Shown here: positions 26,101-41,100 of the stretch, one piece after another
Numbering within the stretch: position 1 is the first letter of the stretch
Layout of the letters: each line of letters starts with the position of its first letter
From: Opisthocomus hoazin
Lineage: Eukaryota > Chordata > Aves > Opisthocomiformes > Opisthocomidae
Length of the DNA stretch: 64,000 nt
Direction of reading: 5' to 3'
Assembly (NCBI RefSeq): GCF_030867145.1
Contig: NC_134418.1
Location: 56,767,682 to 56,831,681, forward strand
Translations under genes and position numbers: made by a program
Notes under the pieces: generated by a model
Told to the model about the DNA's origin: nothing
What the model saw: the letters and a program-made list of their open reading frames with translations, nothing else
Database searches by the model: none

Positions 26101-29100
26101 GAAAATGAGAGATAAACTGTCATCTTATATAACAACCATGTACTTGTTCAGGAACAGCTTTCAGGTCCACCAAGGGGAATGTCTGTGACGGTGGTGACAG
26201 TTCAGTACCCAAAGAAGTGATGTAACTCAGTCCCCTTCAGCACTGTTTCCCAGCAGACGCACCAAAACAATGTGGCCACAGATGCAAGTTCATGCTGCCC
26301 AGAAATGCCACACTTGGGCTCCTTAGTCTGCAAAATCTGCTGTCTCATTGCCCGTCTTATCCAAGATGTGCCACACGCTTCTGCGCAGAAAGCCATCTCA
26401 AAGGTTAGGCCCTGTTTATAGATGGGATGAATTTGAAGGGCATTTATTTACATAACTCCCTGAATGTTTTCAGTGGGAATAAGGTTCTGCATGCCTTTAG
26501 GGAGGGTGATTGTGGCCTCTTCCACACAGGAGAGGAATTCAACTCAGAGGAAATTGTTCGGCCGAGGCTGCCTCGCTGCAAAGCATTCTCAGGAGAAGGA
26601 GCTCTCTTGTCTTTCATCACCTATGTAAGATAGTCTGAACTTGGTCATCAGAATAATTTGTTATAAATATTATTACAGAAAAAGTTAAATCAGAATAATT
26701 TATGCTGTTCCCTCAACGATGAAATAATGGGATGAAAGAACAGTGATGGATCTGTATCTAAAGTGCCGTACACAGTTCCTCTGGTCCCTCTGCATGGGTT
26801 TCAGTCTCCATCCAGAGTAACCCTTTTCTTAAAGAAGGGTAATTTTTTTTCTGTGTAAAACTGGACAAGGATGCAGAGATGTTGCAAGCAGAGCTGTAGC
26901 GTTTCTCTTTAATGAGCCTCTTCCTGACCCGCCCTATGTAAAGGGGTTGACACATCATGTGTTGTGCAGCTGGGATCGCTACCCTGGCACATGTATCTGA
27001 CGCATGAATGTATTGACTTTGGCCTTTTGGAAGCACCGGACCCATGCTGTTCTCCAGAGATGTGTCTAAGTCGTTTCCCAGATACCATGGATGTAGTGAC
27101 GGTAGGAGCAAAAACTGAAGTGGCATTCACTAATTCAGGTTTAGCTGATTCTGTGAGAACAGATTGCACAACAGAGACTGACACTCAGTTTCTGGATTTG
27201 ATTTCCTCTCTTTCCCTGGTTTGACCACCAGTGTTTCTTCTGGCTGGTGGACAGTATTTGGGTCTCAGGTTGTAGAGTTTGTGTGTGTTTGGGGTTTTTG
27301 AGAGGTTGTTGTTTTCCAATTTTTTTGTGTTTTGTTGTTGTTTGGGGTTTTTTTTTGTTGTTTGTTTTTTTTTAATGCAAGATCTTTAAAATGTAGCACT
27401 TAAAATTTGAGTTTTATCCCTTGACCAAAGGGCAGACCAGTTTCTGTGAGATACCAGGTGGAGGGCTTGAAGGGCTGCTTAGGTGGCACAGGGCTGAATT
27501 TCCGCCAGGATGATCCATGCTGCTGAAATAACACGAGCAGCCAAGACCGTCCGTGAACACTGTTTGTGCAGTGTCAGTAGTACAACATGTGTCTGTGTTA
27601 CCGCAGGATGGGGAGCTCTGGTGCTGTTGGCTTCTCTGGAGGTCTTTGTGCTTGTATGCTGGGAAAACTTTGACCACTTGTTAGTAAATTTCACACTGCT
27701 TTTACTTTTGATCCCCTTCTGTCCTAAATGACCTATTGGCAGGAAATTAATTTAACCAGTAGCTACTGGAAGACATTTTGTGAACATTTGCTTCTTCTAA
27801 AGTTTATTTTCACAGTATGTTTCACCTGAATATTTTCCAGAACAAATAACCTCAAATGCTCTGCTGTCCTGATAACACGGCTGAGGCTTCCCTCTTCCTT
27901 CCAGCCTGCCTCACAAAACACTGTCTTAATACTCAGCCTTAATCATATTTGTGAAGATAATATTAAGGTTAATGTTTCAAAACAGCACTCTCTTACCAGG
28001 CTAACGACAGATCAAAATCAAATGATACCATTTCTGGCAAGCAATTTACCACTGCTCTTCAAATACTTGTGTGAACAGAGCTATAGCTCAAGTACAGAAA
28101 CTTGAAAGAAACTGAATTGCCAAGGGCTAACCCATTTCATAACTGATTAGAATAACTAATAACTGATCAGTAGACAGGGAAAAAATAAGCAGGACTAAGT
28201 GGCCAGCTTTCACCATGCAGGGAGGCTATAAACAAAGTTTCACACGAATCTTTTAGGCACTTATGCTGTTCAACTTACTAGTAAATTGTCTGGAAAATGG
28301 GGGCATTAGTGAGGCACAGAAGTTTTTAATGAAATGTGTTCAGAACAGTAAGAACTTGAATGGACCACAAAGAGGTGTAGCAAATTTCAGTATACTGAGC
28401 ATCTGAGAAATTAAACCCACAGGTAAAATTACATTTCTATAGGTATAAAGCAATGTACATGTCATCATGTGATGGCAGTTAGTCACATAGAGTGATAACT
28501 TCTAAATTAGAGTCATGTTAGCTGTCAGCTAATGTCAAAGCAGCAGCAGAGAGAGAAAAAAAGAAAAAAATGAAAAAAAAAAGCCAAGCAGAATATCAGG
28601 AACAAAACAGAGGACATTTTTACAGTACTTTGAAGTTCATGGTGCTGATCACCCTGAATAACTGTTAAAAGGGTATAGAAGCAGTCAGGATTAGATGGGG
28701 GAGGAGAACGGCAGGGGTGATCAGAGCAGCAGAACTGTTTTAACACAGGAGAAGTTAAATAGGATGCAACGCCCCAGTTTAGAAAAGGCATGACCATAGG
28801 AGAACAGGACAGAGATATAAAATAATGAAGGATGAGGAAAAGACGAGTGGAGAGCAATCACTCAGTGTATGCCCTAGAAGAAGAGCCAAGAGCAGACAGC
28901 GTGAAATTATCAGGCAGCTAGGAACTAGTTTTTCAGATTGTATAACTCATTGCTGCATGATGCTGTGGGATCCATATGGAACTGCTCAAATGGAGATGAG
29001 GCAGACACAGAGATGAGAGAATGCGCTGGTAGGTACTAAACAGTGGTAAAGCTTCCAGCTTCAGATGTGTCTAAGCTGCTGTTTGCTGAAGCTGGGAGAA

Positions 29101-32100
29101 TGTATCTGGGAGAAATGAGAAATCCTTCTGTACTTGCCTATTTTCTTACTCCTTGGAGTATTTGCAACTAGCAAGTCGCTGGTCTGACCACTTTGCTCTG
29201 ATGCCTTATGGCAACTTTTATGTACTTATGTAGTTTATCAATAATTTATTATTCTTATCAATGTAATAAATCAATATTAATTTAAATTTTATCAGTATCA
29301 TAAATAACCCAGCTTGTTTCCTCTAATTATCAGGAAACGTAAGCATGTGTGGTTCAATGTAAGTGTTGGTATTGTCTACCTCAGTTAGGATGTGCATACA
29401 TAAATATTAGTCAGGCAAATATTTAAATATTTTGTTGGACTCAATCTTTGGGTCTATGCAAGTGGGCATTGACTTTCATATCCTCTTTAATGCCCACTGA
29501 AATCAGTGTGCATACTCCCACTTCAGTGTGGGTTTGTTACCCAGAGAGACTTCTAAGCAAGATGTTAAATATTCCAAAGTCATTGCTGCGGCAAATGGAA
29601 AACATGACTATAATGGAAAGGAAATGGAAGAAAGAAGAAATAGACAAATAAGCTTAGGACAGATTTGCAAAGTATGTAGCACACACAAGTCAGGGGAGAC
29701 TTTTCAAAGAATTTTGCTACCATTTAGTCAGCTATGGAAGTAAATACTTTCAAAAAAAGGGTCAGATTTTCAAGTCATTCATCACTCAGAATGAAGGCTT
29801 TTGTATTGGGGGGCTCTTTTTGCTTTCCTTTGTTACTTCCTCAAGCATTTTTTTTTTGTTCCGGAATAAATTATTCCTTCCCAAATTATCATTATATATA
29901 GGTCTGAGTATCTTCTAACTTTATATAGAAACTTCATAAATACATCCTGTAATTTAGTAGTGAGCTTCTATGGTAAACTCTGTATAACTTAGTGAATCGA
30001 CTTAAATTTACCTTCAGAATCCACCTTCTTTTTTCTGCTCAGACCTCTCAGCCCTTCTGTATGCACAGTTATGTTTGAAGGCAGAGTTCACCATAGACAA
30101 TGTCAGCAAACTTGGACTAGACAGCAGGGTAAGTGTCATTTCCTTGCGAGCTCGTAACAGGAACAGTCAATACTTCCTCCTGCCTCTTGGTGAAGTATGT
30201 TCTCAGCTGATGAGAATACATAACCTTGGAAGAAAAAAGTGAGATTTTTCTCCTTTAAATATACTCTGTATTTCAGTGATGCATTGATAGCACACTTTAG
30301 CAGTGCAAATTATATTTATCACTTCTGCCGTTAGAACAACCTGACAGCTTTTTGAAAAGTCTAACATTTCCAAAGTTGATACAGTTTTGATGGAAACTAC
30401 TCTCATCACCAGGGAAGTACAGGGCTGATTGGCTTCACCTACAAATATATACAGACAGCTGAGAGCAAAGAGCAACTCAGGATTACAGTCAAACAACCCA
30501 AGATTCCCCTACTTTACCTTTCAAATCTATTTGACCAGAGATTTTAGGGAGCCTAAATAAAAGTTATGGCTTGACACATGCTAGGGAAGTTTCTTTCCTC
30601 AGGTCTCCCTCCACATCAGGCAAAAGTGGGAATTTGCAGCCTAAAAACATAGTCTTCCCCCAGCCGCTCCCCCTAGCTGCAGTCTCTGGTTACTGGCTCT
30701 GATTTAATGAGTATCGTTAGTATTAAAAATATTTAAAACCCTCCTTTGATCTCTTCTTCCAGCTGCAAGCTCCCAACCAGTTAAGAGCCATGGTTAACAC
30801 ATATGTTTAAAATACTTTGACATTCAAACCTGGATTCCAACCACCCAGACTCAATAAAGAGCCTGGCAGAGCCACTGCCTCTGTACCGCACTTGAGAGCA
30901 AGATGTGACGTCTTGTGGCTAGCTGATTGACGTGATGAGTCTTGTAACATGTCTAATGCAGGACATGATTTTTGGATCAAGTTGTGACCAAGTCCAGTCT
31001 GCTTCCGTCTTGAAACCAGAGATGTAGAGGAACTTGCTATCCTGAACTTGACTGCTTGTTAAAATCTCTGATTTTGACACCATTTTTGCTGGGAAAAAAA
31101 TCTCAACTAATGGTGCATATTTGTTTATTCTGCTGGTTTTGTGCATATAGCACAATAGGTTTTTGTGCATGGTGTTTTTAATGGGCACATTATATAGCAT
31201 TTCTAGGGGCCACAAGTGAGTGTTTGGTTGTCAGTTTTGTTTTTTTCAGGCTAATGTGGGGCTGTCACATCCCTTTTACGGTTTTAGGTATGCAGCTTGA
31301 TTTTTCAAAGTGGGATTCCAGCTTACTTACAGGTTGCAGCCGAAAGGTACTGGGTACTTGGTCACTTTTGAAAATCAGCCTGCTTATCTAGATGTCTAGA
31401 GAAAGCCTGAGTCACAGCTCCACTCTGTCGTCTGTGTCAGCTCTCATATCAGTACTTTAAGAAATTAATCAAAGCCTCCAAATTCTTCCCTCATGTCCTT
31501 CCCTCAAGACAGTGTTACTATGTCTTTGCAAGATGGTATAATTAAAAGCAAAGAATTTTTGATAAGTAATTATAAAATTAGAGCGCGTGGACCAACACTG
31601 CACAAATGCATTCAAGAAAAAAAATAGAGTTGGCCTTAGACATCTAATAAAAACCTCTATCTCCTCTATATTGATGGGCTCATAAATGGAAAAGTTCCTA
31701 GTATTTCTAGCCTGTGCACTGGCAGCCACCCAAGCCAGTACAGGTATGCATGATGTGGTAACAAAAACACTGGTTTGCTACTTGCATCTCGACACCACAT
31801 CATTGCTGTTGCTGACGGAAATGCACAGGTGAGAGCAGCATAGATTTTGTTTTTCTGGAGATTGTTTTTGCTATATTCAGTAGGTGAGCGTCTCATTCAA
31901 AAGCGTAAAGCAACCACTTGATTCACTGATGAGTAGAAGCCTATTGTTTTTTAGTCTAATGTTTGGTCTGCTCAGTCGTCAGTTATGCTAAACTTTTATG
32001 GCATTGATTCCAAAAATTTGTCATTGTATGCCATCTGAATTTCCCCATTATATGGAAAAGCTCCTCTCTGAAACAACTATATGATAATTTAAGGAACTCA

Positions 32101-35100
32101 AAATATTTTGAAGATGATAACTTAAATCCAAACATTTACACAATGGGAAGTAGAGTATTTACAAATAAGAAAGACATGGATGCAAATAATACAGAACGGT
32201 ATTAATTGTCATAAAGTTTAATCGGAAGTACACAGGCTGAAAATGATACTGTTTAACTCAATATTCCTTTAAGCAGTAGTTTTTCTAAGCTTGCCTTAGA
32301 AATATTTGTTTTAAAAAGCTTCATACCTAACATATTTTCTGCTTTTGAAACTCCATTTTTTGACAGAATATTCTGATTCCAGAATTCCTGGAAACATCAG
32401 AACTTGGTGCTTTTAGTGCTGAAGAGGAAACAGAAAAAAATGTAATGGAAACTGCAAGATTTCACTGCGACTGCTCCCTCTTCCCATAAAAATTCTTGGA
32501 ATAAAAAGCTGCTTTTTTCTTTTTAATCCTTCAATGAAAAAAATGTGCTGTATTCACAATTTGTACAGATTCTAAGCAGAAAAATATCACAATTTATTGC
32601 AGATAGGAAAAGTGTTTGCTTTGGGAACCTGCATTTGCTCTTGAATCGGCAGATTATTGTTGCATTCCTTTTCCATCTTTCTCTGCTTTCACGCTTGCTC
32701 ATCAGTCTCTTTGCAATATTATATTGTTTGGTTTAATAAACTCTTCAGTGTATAGAAAGTGAAGTTCCCAGAACTCTGAATTAGACTAGAACTCAATTAA
32801 TCTGACCGACTTTTGACAACTGAGGCTGTAATTCCCAGTTCATTTAGATACTTAATGATCATTTAACCTCCTGTCTGTATTTTTACTTGCTGACTCATTG
32901 GTTTTTAGGCAGTAGAAGTCAGTTAACCTAAAGATCAGAAGCATGCAGTGCCCCTCCAGCAGACAAACATTTTCCACCAACATTTTGAAGAGAATAAAAA
33001 TCTAAATTAATAACCCCGTAGGTTGAAAAGAGCCTATTCACCAAACATTGGTAAAGTAATTCTACAGGAAAAATAAATGTTCAGCAAAGTGATCTTTCAT
33101 TTGAAAATTGGATCCAGATTTTACAAACTGAGAAGAGTGAACAACTGTGTCAAATGCAGGGCAATGCAGTTTCTCTACACAGTGTGTTGCCACAAGGTAC
33201 TAATGTTCTGCTTATGGAGAAGTGCAATCTGGGCAAAAAGGAAACTTTGTTTATCAGCGAACTGTTGAAATCACGGCACGGTGAACACTATCCCGCATGT
33301 AATACATACAATTCATGTATATGTACCATCTCCCAGCTAGTTCAGAATGATACGATTCAGGACAGAGTCATCTGGCAACACATCATTTTGAAAATGAAGC
33401 CTTCTGTTCTTTGAAGAAAGATGGTATATTCATTACATCTGTAAGGCAACAAAAATGGAGCTAAAAATGAGACTTTGAGGAAAATCAAGCATTCAGTTCC
33501 CTGTTTATCTTTTGTTCTAACATGGTTGTTCCTTGGTTAAATTCATCATTGTTGCATTTATATCCTCCTTTCATGAGGAAAAGAATTCTCTTCTACCATG
33601 GAGGTAAGTTTAGTGGTAGTATTAGTTGTAGTATGTTATCCAAGCATGGAGGAAAGGGGTGTAGGGACTTAAGGGCCAGTTATCCTATAAAACACGGTAT
33701 TATAACTCTGCTGCCTCTTCCAGCAGCCATGCGTATTTGAAATCCAAGGTTCCTTTTCTGAAAAGGAAAAATCACTCTAAGCTATTATAACTGGGAACAC
33801 CTCTTTCTCCCTGAGTTGCACTGATTTTGTTCCACCTGTGCAAGTCTATGCCAAGAAGAAAGGAAATTTCAGCAATACAAGGCTTGTAAGTCTGTGGTAT
33901 TTGTAAGAGCTAAATGCAAAATCTTTGTGCCCTAGTCTAAGGTAATTTTGTGCTGCGATTGACTTAGCAAATTATCAGTCAGGCTGTGGAAAAAGATTTT
34001 TCAGAAGCAACTAAAGCGTTTCTAGCCTCAAAATCCTTTCAGAATTTTAGCCAAGGACATAATATTAGGGATGGTATAGTAAGAAGAATGTCTCTGGCTC
34101 TCTCGCTGTAATAGTTTATCCTAATTTGTACCTATATGTTACTTTTTACATTGTATTTGACTTGTATATCTGCATACGTATTCATATACATACTAAGATT
34201 ATTTATGGTATGTAGATTAAGCAGGAAAGTTATAATTTATTTTTGTTTTTTTACCAATACTCTGATGTTATTAGAACTGTTTTTGCAATCTTTAGTACCC
34301 GGAAAAGGAAAAATGTCATAAAAGAATATTTTCTGGAAGTTTTGAAAAAGACACAAAAACCTTCAGTTCTTCTTAGGGGGAAAAACGTTCTAGAAATTAG
34401 ATCTCTTCAAAACAAAATCATTTGCCATTCTAAATTTCATTTTTTCAGTCTTATTCACTGCTCAAAGCATAGCAAATTTCCTTTTCTAAATATCTTTTGA
34501 AGATAAATTTGAAGTTTGAAATTAAAGCAAAATTATTGTGAAACAGTACTGTTTAAAATGGCATAGTGTGCTTTCATGTGCATTGTCTTCCAGTGTTTAA
34601 ATTTGGTGAGTTCACAAACAGGAGGAGGATGATTTTATCTGTTGGAGATGAAACCTGTCCTGTGATCTGGCTGTGCACTACTTTTTCTGTTTAACTCATC
34701 AGCAGTAATAACAACTCTGTGATTGTCTTTTGGTCAAGAATTTTGCTGGTGATGTGCATGCTATAAGAGATTTCAGGTATTTAGCTTGGATCCAAGTTAA
34801 CAGGAGTGATAAATTATTATTTCCTGTATTAAGGAAATTCAGAAACTAGCTGACTCTAGATGGATCCGATGAGACAATTTAGCATAATCCCTTACCTCAG
34901 CAACCTGGTTTCAGGTTGAAAGACTAATTAAGACTAAGAGTTTTTATAGTGCAAAAGTAGTGTTTCGTGGGTTAAAAAAACCCTGTGACAACAGTTGCAT
35001 TTTTTATCATGGAAAAGAAAGTTTAAAGACAAAAACTTTGTTAGCACTATGCCAAGAATTAAAAATAGTATTTGCCATCCTCTTTCCTTACTACTTTTCT

Positions 35101-38100
35101 CTTTTGCTATCTATCCCAGTTTTGTGGACTGGGCTTGTCTTGCTGTTGTAAGGTGGAGTTTTTTGTGTAGTATCTTCAAAGCAACGGACACCTTTTGATT
35201 TTCTTCTGTCATAGCAACTGGGCTTGAAGTGGAGAGACACTTGCATGGGACTTGTTGGAGAACAGGGCATTCTCTCAGCATTAAGACTGTGAGGAAAACC
35301 AGAAGCAGTAAAAGTATTTCCTGAGCTCTGTTGAGTCAGAATATGATTTCTGTAGATTTGCAGCTCATGACACTGCCTCCTGTTTTAGAGGAAAGCTAAC
35401 ACAGGTGAGACTGAAAATGGCTAAAACATACATACTCTGCCCCAAAGCCAGTTGAAGTTAGCCTAGTGTCAACTGATTTCAACTTGCAGGGACAGCTTTG
35501 ACGTTGACTAAGGTCTCCCGAAAGAAATAACCACAGTAATAATAAATGTAACATTGATCTCATATAGCTATGCAAGAAATTTGGAGTGTCAAGTAGAATC
35601 TAACTACTTGGTGCAGTTTGACCTGTTCCTGTGGGAACTGGTGGGAGATTGCCTATTTCCACCAACAGAAAATGTGGCCCTGCAAAAATAACTTTATCTT
35701 CTTTTAATTCCTATTGTTCCCAAACTACAATGATACAAAACAAACCTGCATTAACTGTTTCCTCATGTAAGTGTGTATCTTGGCTTGTCTGACACAGAAC
35801 AGTAGTTAGGGATATGAGCCAGCCTTCCATGTCTGGTTTTGTAAAATTGTATGTCAGTTGAAGTTGCCATGCAGATATGTGTTGCCTTTGTCCTACTCCT
35901 CAGCTTTGGAACCAAATGTTAAAACGTGGCTATGAAGCTGGTTTGCTTGTATAGATCTTTTAGATGGTGTTGTTTCTGTGTCACGTTCATCATGAGAATG
36001 CATTAGGAAACACAGGTGTCAGTTACAGAATTGTTTCTAAACATATTCCTACTCGGTAAGGTAAGGATGGGATTGATAAAACAAAGAGATGTCCATTTGA
36101 CATGTGTTGTTGTTACTCACTGGGTAAAACTATTTGTGCAGTGTAACATCAGAAGGTTTTCAAACTACATCAAGGAGATATTTATTGATATTGCTGTTTT
36201 TGTGGCACTGAGATAAGCGTTCTGAAGTTCTTCTAGGAGAATTTAAACCCTGTATTTTCCAAAACCATGAATGTGGCTGCATTGGAACACTAAACCAGAA
36301 AGGTTTATAGTGCATGTGGTACCTATTTGAATTTTTTAAATGCCTAATTTCTGCTGTGGAAATGGAGGCCAGCTTGAGTTATTTATTGTGGGATGCAGAA
36401 GGAAATCAGGACACGTTACAATCCCTGCGCCATTCAGCCAGTTTTCTCCTGTCACACCTACTTAAATTTTCAAAAAGACGCTTTAATGTATTGAGTGTGC
36501 TCTGGATCATACTAGTTCCTGAGCGCTTATGACAGCTTTCAGAGATTGCTGGTGGCTCCCAGTAGACTGTAATTCTAGAAACAGGAGCCTGATGCTAAGC
36601 ATCTCCACCTGTTCTCCATTATTTTCCTTCAGAAGAAAACAATGCAAGGATAAGATTACATACTAATGGAACCCTTTTTCACTAAATAGGTACATTTGGT
36701 CACATGTAATTTGGTGGCCTATAAAAGAAAAAAATAAAATAGTAAGCTGTTTTCAAAAGGGAGAAGCAAATAAAACTTAAATGAAGAGTTTCCTAAGTTA
36801 ACTAAACCCAATTCTTACGTGGCAGGTATACCAGTATGCAGTATGTAAGTACATACAGACCCCTTGTTGGAATAGCTGTGTTTTCAGTTTGATTTGTTGA
36901 CATATCCTAAAAGACTTTGGACCTCATTCAGCTCTTTGTAAATCCACTACAGAGCTAGATTTGAACCCTTCTGGCATTTGCACTGGAATTCCTATTTCTG
37001 CTTTGCTTAGAACAATGCGAGTCTTGTCTGTAACTGAGGTTCCTCTGCTGCCTCTCAGTAGAAAAAAATTATATACAACATTGTATACTTGCAAATGATG
37101 TAGTAGTTTGTTACATTCTGTTACAATTTGCCATGTGTCAGCGTGGTCCCATGTTGTATCTCTTCTAACCATTCATGTGACATCTAGCTAGGTAAGTAAA
37201 AGGAATTTTAAAATTAAATAATCAGTGCATCTCTGTATAGGTTTTAGCATGTGCATATGGTATAGGTAGGTGGTACATTTCAAGCATGAACACATATGTA
37301 TGTCTCCTTCTCTGGAAATCCTGAACATGGTAGAGTTCATATAGAATCTGTGATAGCCTGGCTCGTGGTAGTCACTAGTCCTGGCTACGGAAGCAGACCA
37401 GTCCCTAAACAGTACCAAAATCTGCTTCTTAGCACTTTTTGTTGCTGTTTTTCCTTTTGCCAATATGTTATTCCCAAGGCTGTTACAAAAAATCACATTT
37501 TTTTTTTGAGAATTTTTTTCCTGCTTATGCTGTTGCTGATTCTCCTCAGAGAGTCCACTTCAGACTGCTGGTAGCTTTTCAGTAGTACTGTTTCTTGCAA
37601 AACTCTTCGGGTAAAAAGTGGTGGGGTTTTTTGAAATAATGTTTGTTTTCTGAAGTGTGTTAGTTCCTGAATTTTGAAAACGAGGTTCAGCAGTTAATTG
37701 AAAGGCGGCAAAGGAAGGTTCACTGTACTTTACCCACATCTTTGCACTTTTGGTGAAATAAGGTGTTACTAGCAGTGTTTGTGCCACCTGCCAGCACAAG
37801 CCCCGTGCCTGCGGCCTTGCCCTGACACCCTGCTCTGGAGCAGCTACAGAACTCCCTTGGTGGCAGACACCCTACCGGGGGACAAGGATGGGTTTAATTC
37901 CTCTCAAACAACAGTAAAAGTTTCACTGGGCATTTTAGGCCCCTTTTTTTTTGACAAACCATAGATAGAATCTGGAGAACTAAAATGTTTGTAGTCCTGA
38001 CTTCCTGTATGATCCATGGGAAGCACTCAGCAGGGACCTGTGGAGCAGCAACACCGTGCACTGAAGTTAGAGCTGACAGTAGATGGTAGAGATCCACCAC

Positions 38101-41100
38101 CATTCTCCGCTGGGGCTTGACTACAAACCTGCGGGTCTTTTCTGTTTCGCCACAAGCAGCCTGATACTCAAAGTGCAGAGCTGCTATATTCCCTCATTTA
38201 GGGCAAAACCTTCAATCAGTAATCCGGTCAGAGTCAATGGGGCCATGCAGGAACTGGACACTTTGTAGGTACTGAAGTCAACTGCTAGAGTAGGTTTGGT
38301 GGCTGTATGGAGCAGCCTAAATGTAAGCACTGTCTTAGCCATAATTAGCAGTGGAGAAAGGCTCGGGATCAAAAAGTAATCTGGTTTATTGTCTCAGATA
38401 TGTTTGTTCTGTAATATTGAACTGGAGTCTGAACTCTGAAATTTGAACAGATTTTGCTGAGAGGAAGCAGAAAAAGTAGATTTGTGGACTGCTCTACAGC
38501 TGCTTTTATTGAATGCAGTAATGGTTTTTAAAGTATTTTGAGATTTGCAAATGTGACTAATGACTTAAATATTTATGGACTTGGTTAGTCTACAAAAGCA
38601 GATTATTTAAGCTTTGAAACAGTTTCATTTCAGATGTACAAAATGGATTTTTGAGCTCATTGGCAGATTGACACAGTCTTAGCTTTTCTCTGAACAAACC
38701 AGGCTGTTTGTATGCCTCTTTTCAAGACTTTGTCCAAGTTGCCCTAAATAACTTAAAGTGAGTGCTTCCAACCAACACATAATTTACATTTCATAATAGT
38801 TTTATGCTGTCATGTATTGATAACCTGCTCTTCAAATCTTTTCTCATGTTTAATGAGTAAATCCATTGTGAAGCCCAGCGAAACCATGGGACTACATATC
38901 ACAACAAGGAAGACTTGCATTAGGGAGAGATTGAAAGATCATGCCTTTTTAGCCTTTTGATTTCCTAAATTAATTAAAACCTTTGTTCTGATTTTGGCTG
39001 GGAAAGCCCTTTTGTTAGCCAGCCACAATATTTCCATTGATTTTACAACAGTATTTTCTCCCAAAGCAGAGAACAGCAGTGCTGGGTTGAACATCTAAAA
39101 GACAGCACTCTGGCAGAGCGGGAGCCTGCACCCAAGCGACGAGCGCTGCACAGATAGCTTTGCTGTTATTCATGTAGCTTGCTAATGAAAACAGCGACCC
39201 GGGAGAGTCCTGAACAGAGTTCTGCCTAATGGAGTCTCATTGAAACAACAGTTTCCTGCTTTTCTTTTGAACTTTTCAAAAGTCTTTCTTGACTTACACC
39301 CGATAGGAATAATAAGGGTACTACTGCACGTTCCTCAGCAAATCTGTAACACGCAGGCGTTTTTCCATTCAGAGGTGTGTGTGACTATCTGCATGAAAGA
39401 TGGGGCCTAAGACAGACTCTCATTTCCAGACCAGATGTGCTTTGACTTGAAGACTTTAAGGTAATTAACTTGACTTTGTTTGGTATATGGTAAACAACTG
39501 TGGCTTAGCCATGAGTAAAAAGAAGCCAGCGCTGAAAAGAAACAAGGGAAGAAGATCAACAAAGGTCTGTATAAGTAGCTGGAAGAGGTGCTGGGGAGGA
39601 TCCAGGTATTTGTATTTTGCTCCTAGCACACAGTCCCAAATGGCCATCACTCTACAAACAGCTAGGTTTTCTTGATGTGACAGATCATTGCACTGCTGCT
39701 AATGCTTATACTTGTCAGTGCCTTCGATTTCCTTTCATGAAGTTTTACAATGAGGATATAAAAATACAGGAGAGAAATAATGAATGAGGTCAGTGATTGC
39801 AAAGGTGTGTGTGTAGACAGGTTTTGTCCCCTGTCTAAACAAAAATGGCCTAACTGTATAAGCAAGTGCTTCTTCCTGTATTTTTCCAGATCTCATGATT
39901 AAGCGTGGTAAATTTTGTTAATACAAGATGAGGAAAAACGGGAAAAGATTGGGAGAGGGATGTTTTTGAGCAGAGGGGCTATGTTCTCTCAGAATGTTCT
40001 AGAAAAAAGTCAAAATAGCAATGTAGTTTTATTTGGTGTTGAAGTAATATTCTGAAGTGTACAGAGGCCTAACTGATGAGCAGTACTTGTATGATACTGC
40101 TTACTGAGGGATTGCTCCAGTATCTACACTGATACCAGTGATCCCAATGCACTTTTACACATTCAACCTATGGGCTTCAGCATGATTGCATTGGTTTAAT
40201 TGAGGAAAAAAATCTCTTCTATTGAATGAACCTGGATAAAGGTACTTAAATTAGATGAAATATTTGCAAGTATGCTATGTGCTATCTAAAACTTAAGCTA
40301 AGTATAAAGTAATTCATATGCCTTGTTGTTGCAGGTGAGGATAGCCTGACACCCTCAAACCAAGAATTTTGACTGATCATTTTAATTATGCTGATGAAAA
40401 TGTATGTTTTATCTTTAGTGACAAAGCTTACCTCTCTACAGTATATATCCTAACTCTTCATCCTTTAAGGTAGAGCGCTGACTTGCCTTTGGGCCGTTCA
40501 GATTAAAATGAGACCAATGCACCAAGGGGACCAAGTATGGGTTTTCAGGAATAAAACACTATGTGCCCCATGCTTATGTATGTTCAAGAAAAATTAATTT
40601 TTAACAGTGTAACTGTAGCACGGCCTCAGAGAGTCCCTGCTTTGGAGCGGGCTTTACGGGAGTGTTCAGAGCAGCAGCTTCCCACATCAGGAACTGGGAC
40701 TCCGCAGCCTCTTGTCCTTCCCCTGCAGGCACTGGGGTTGGAGGGACTCATTCATCCTTCCTCCAGCCTCTGTACCCACACTCAGTATGGGGAGAGTCGG
40801 CATCTGTACAGCAGGCTGCAGCAGAAGCTGACACCTTCGGTGCCACTGATACCAAAGAAAACGAATGGCAGTGAAAATGGCATTTCAGCGTTTCCAGGGA
40901 GGGGCATTTCTACTCATATTCATCTGGACAGGGGTCAAAATGCGAAGCTGTAGCAGCAAAGCACTGCAGAGGTCTTGTACTCTCTCCCCTCTTCCCTTCC
41001 TGTGCATGTAGGAAGGCTGGCAAGAGATTGCTTAGGAAACAATGGCAAAACCTAATGTTTAGCCCCTCTCCGTGCTATTCTGGTGACCATTTTGCATGAC

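Noticed and set aside
40561..40953. 130-codon open frame in intron 1
   Set aside because: No recognisable domain or splice context. Its length is within chance for this slightly GC-richer stretch.
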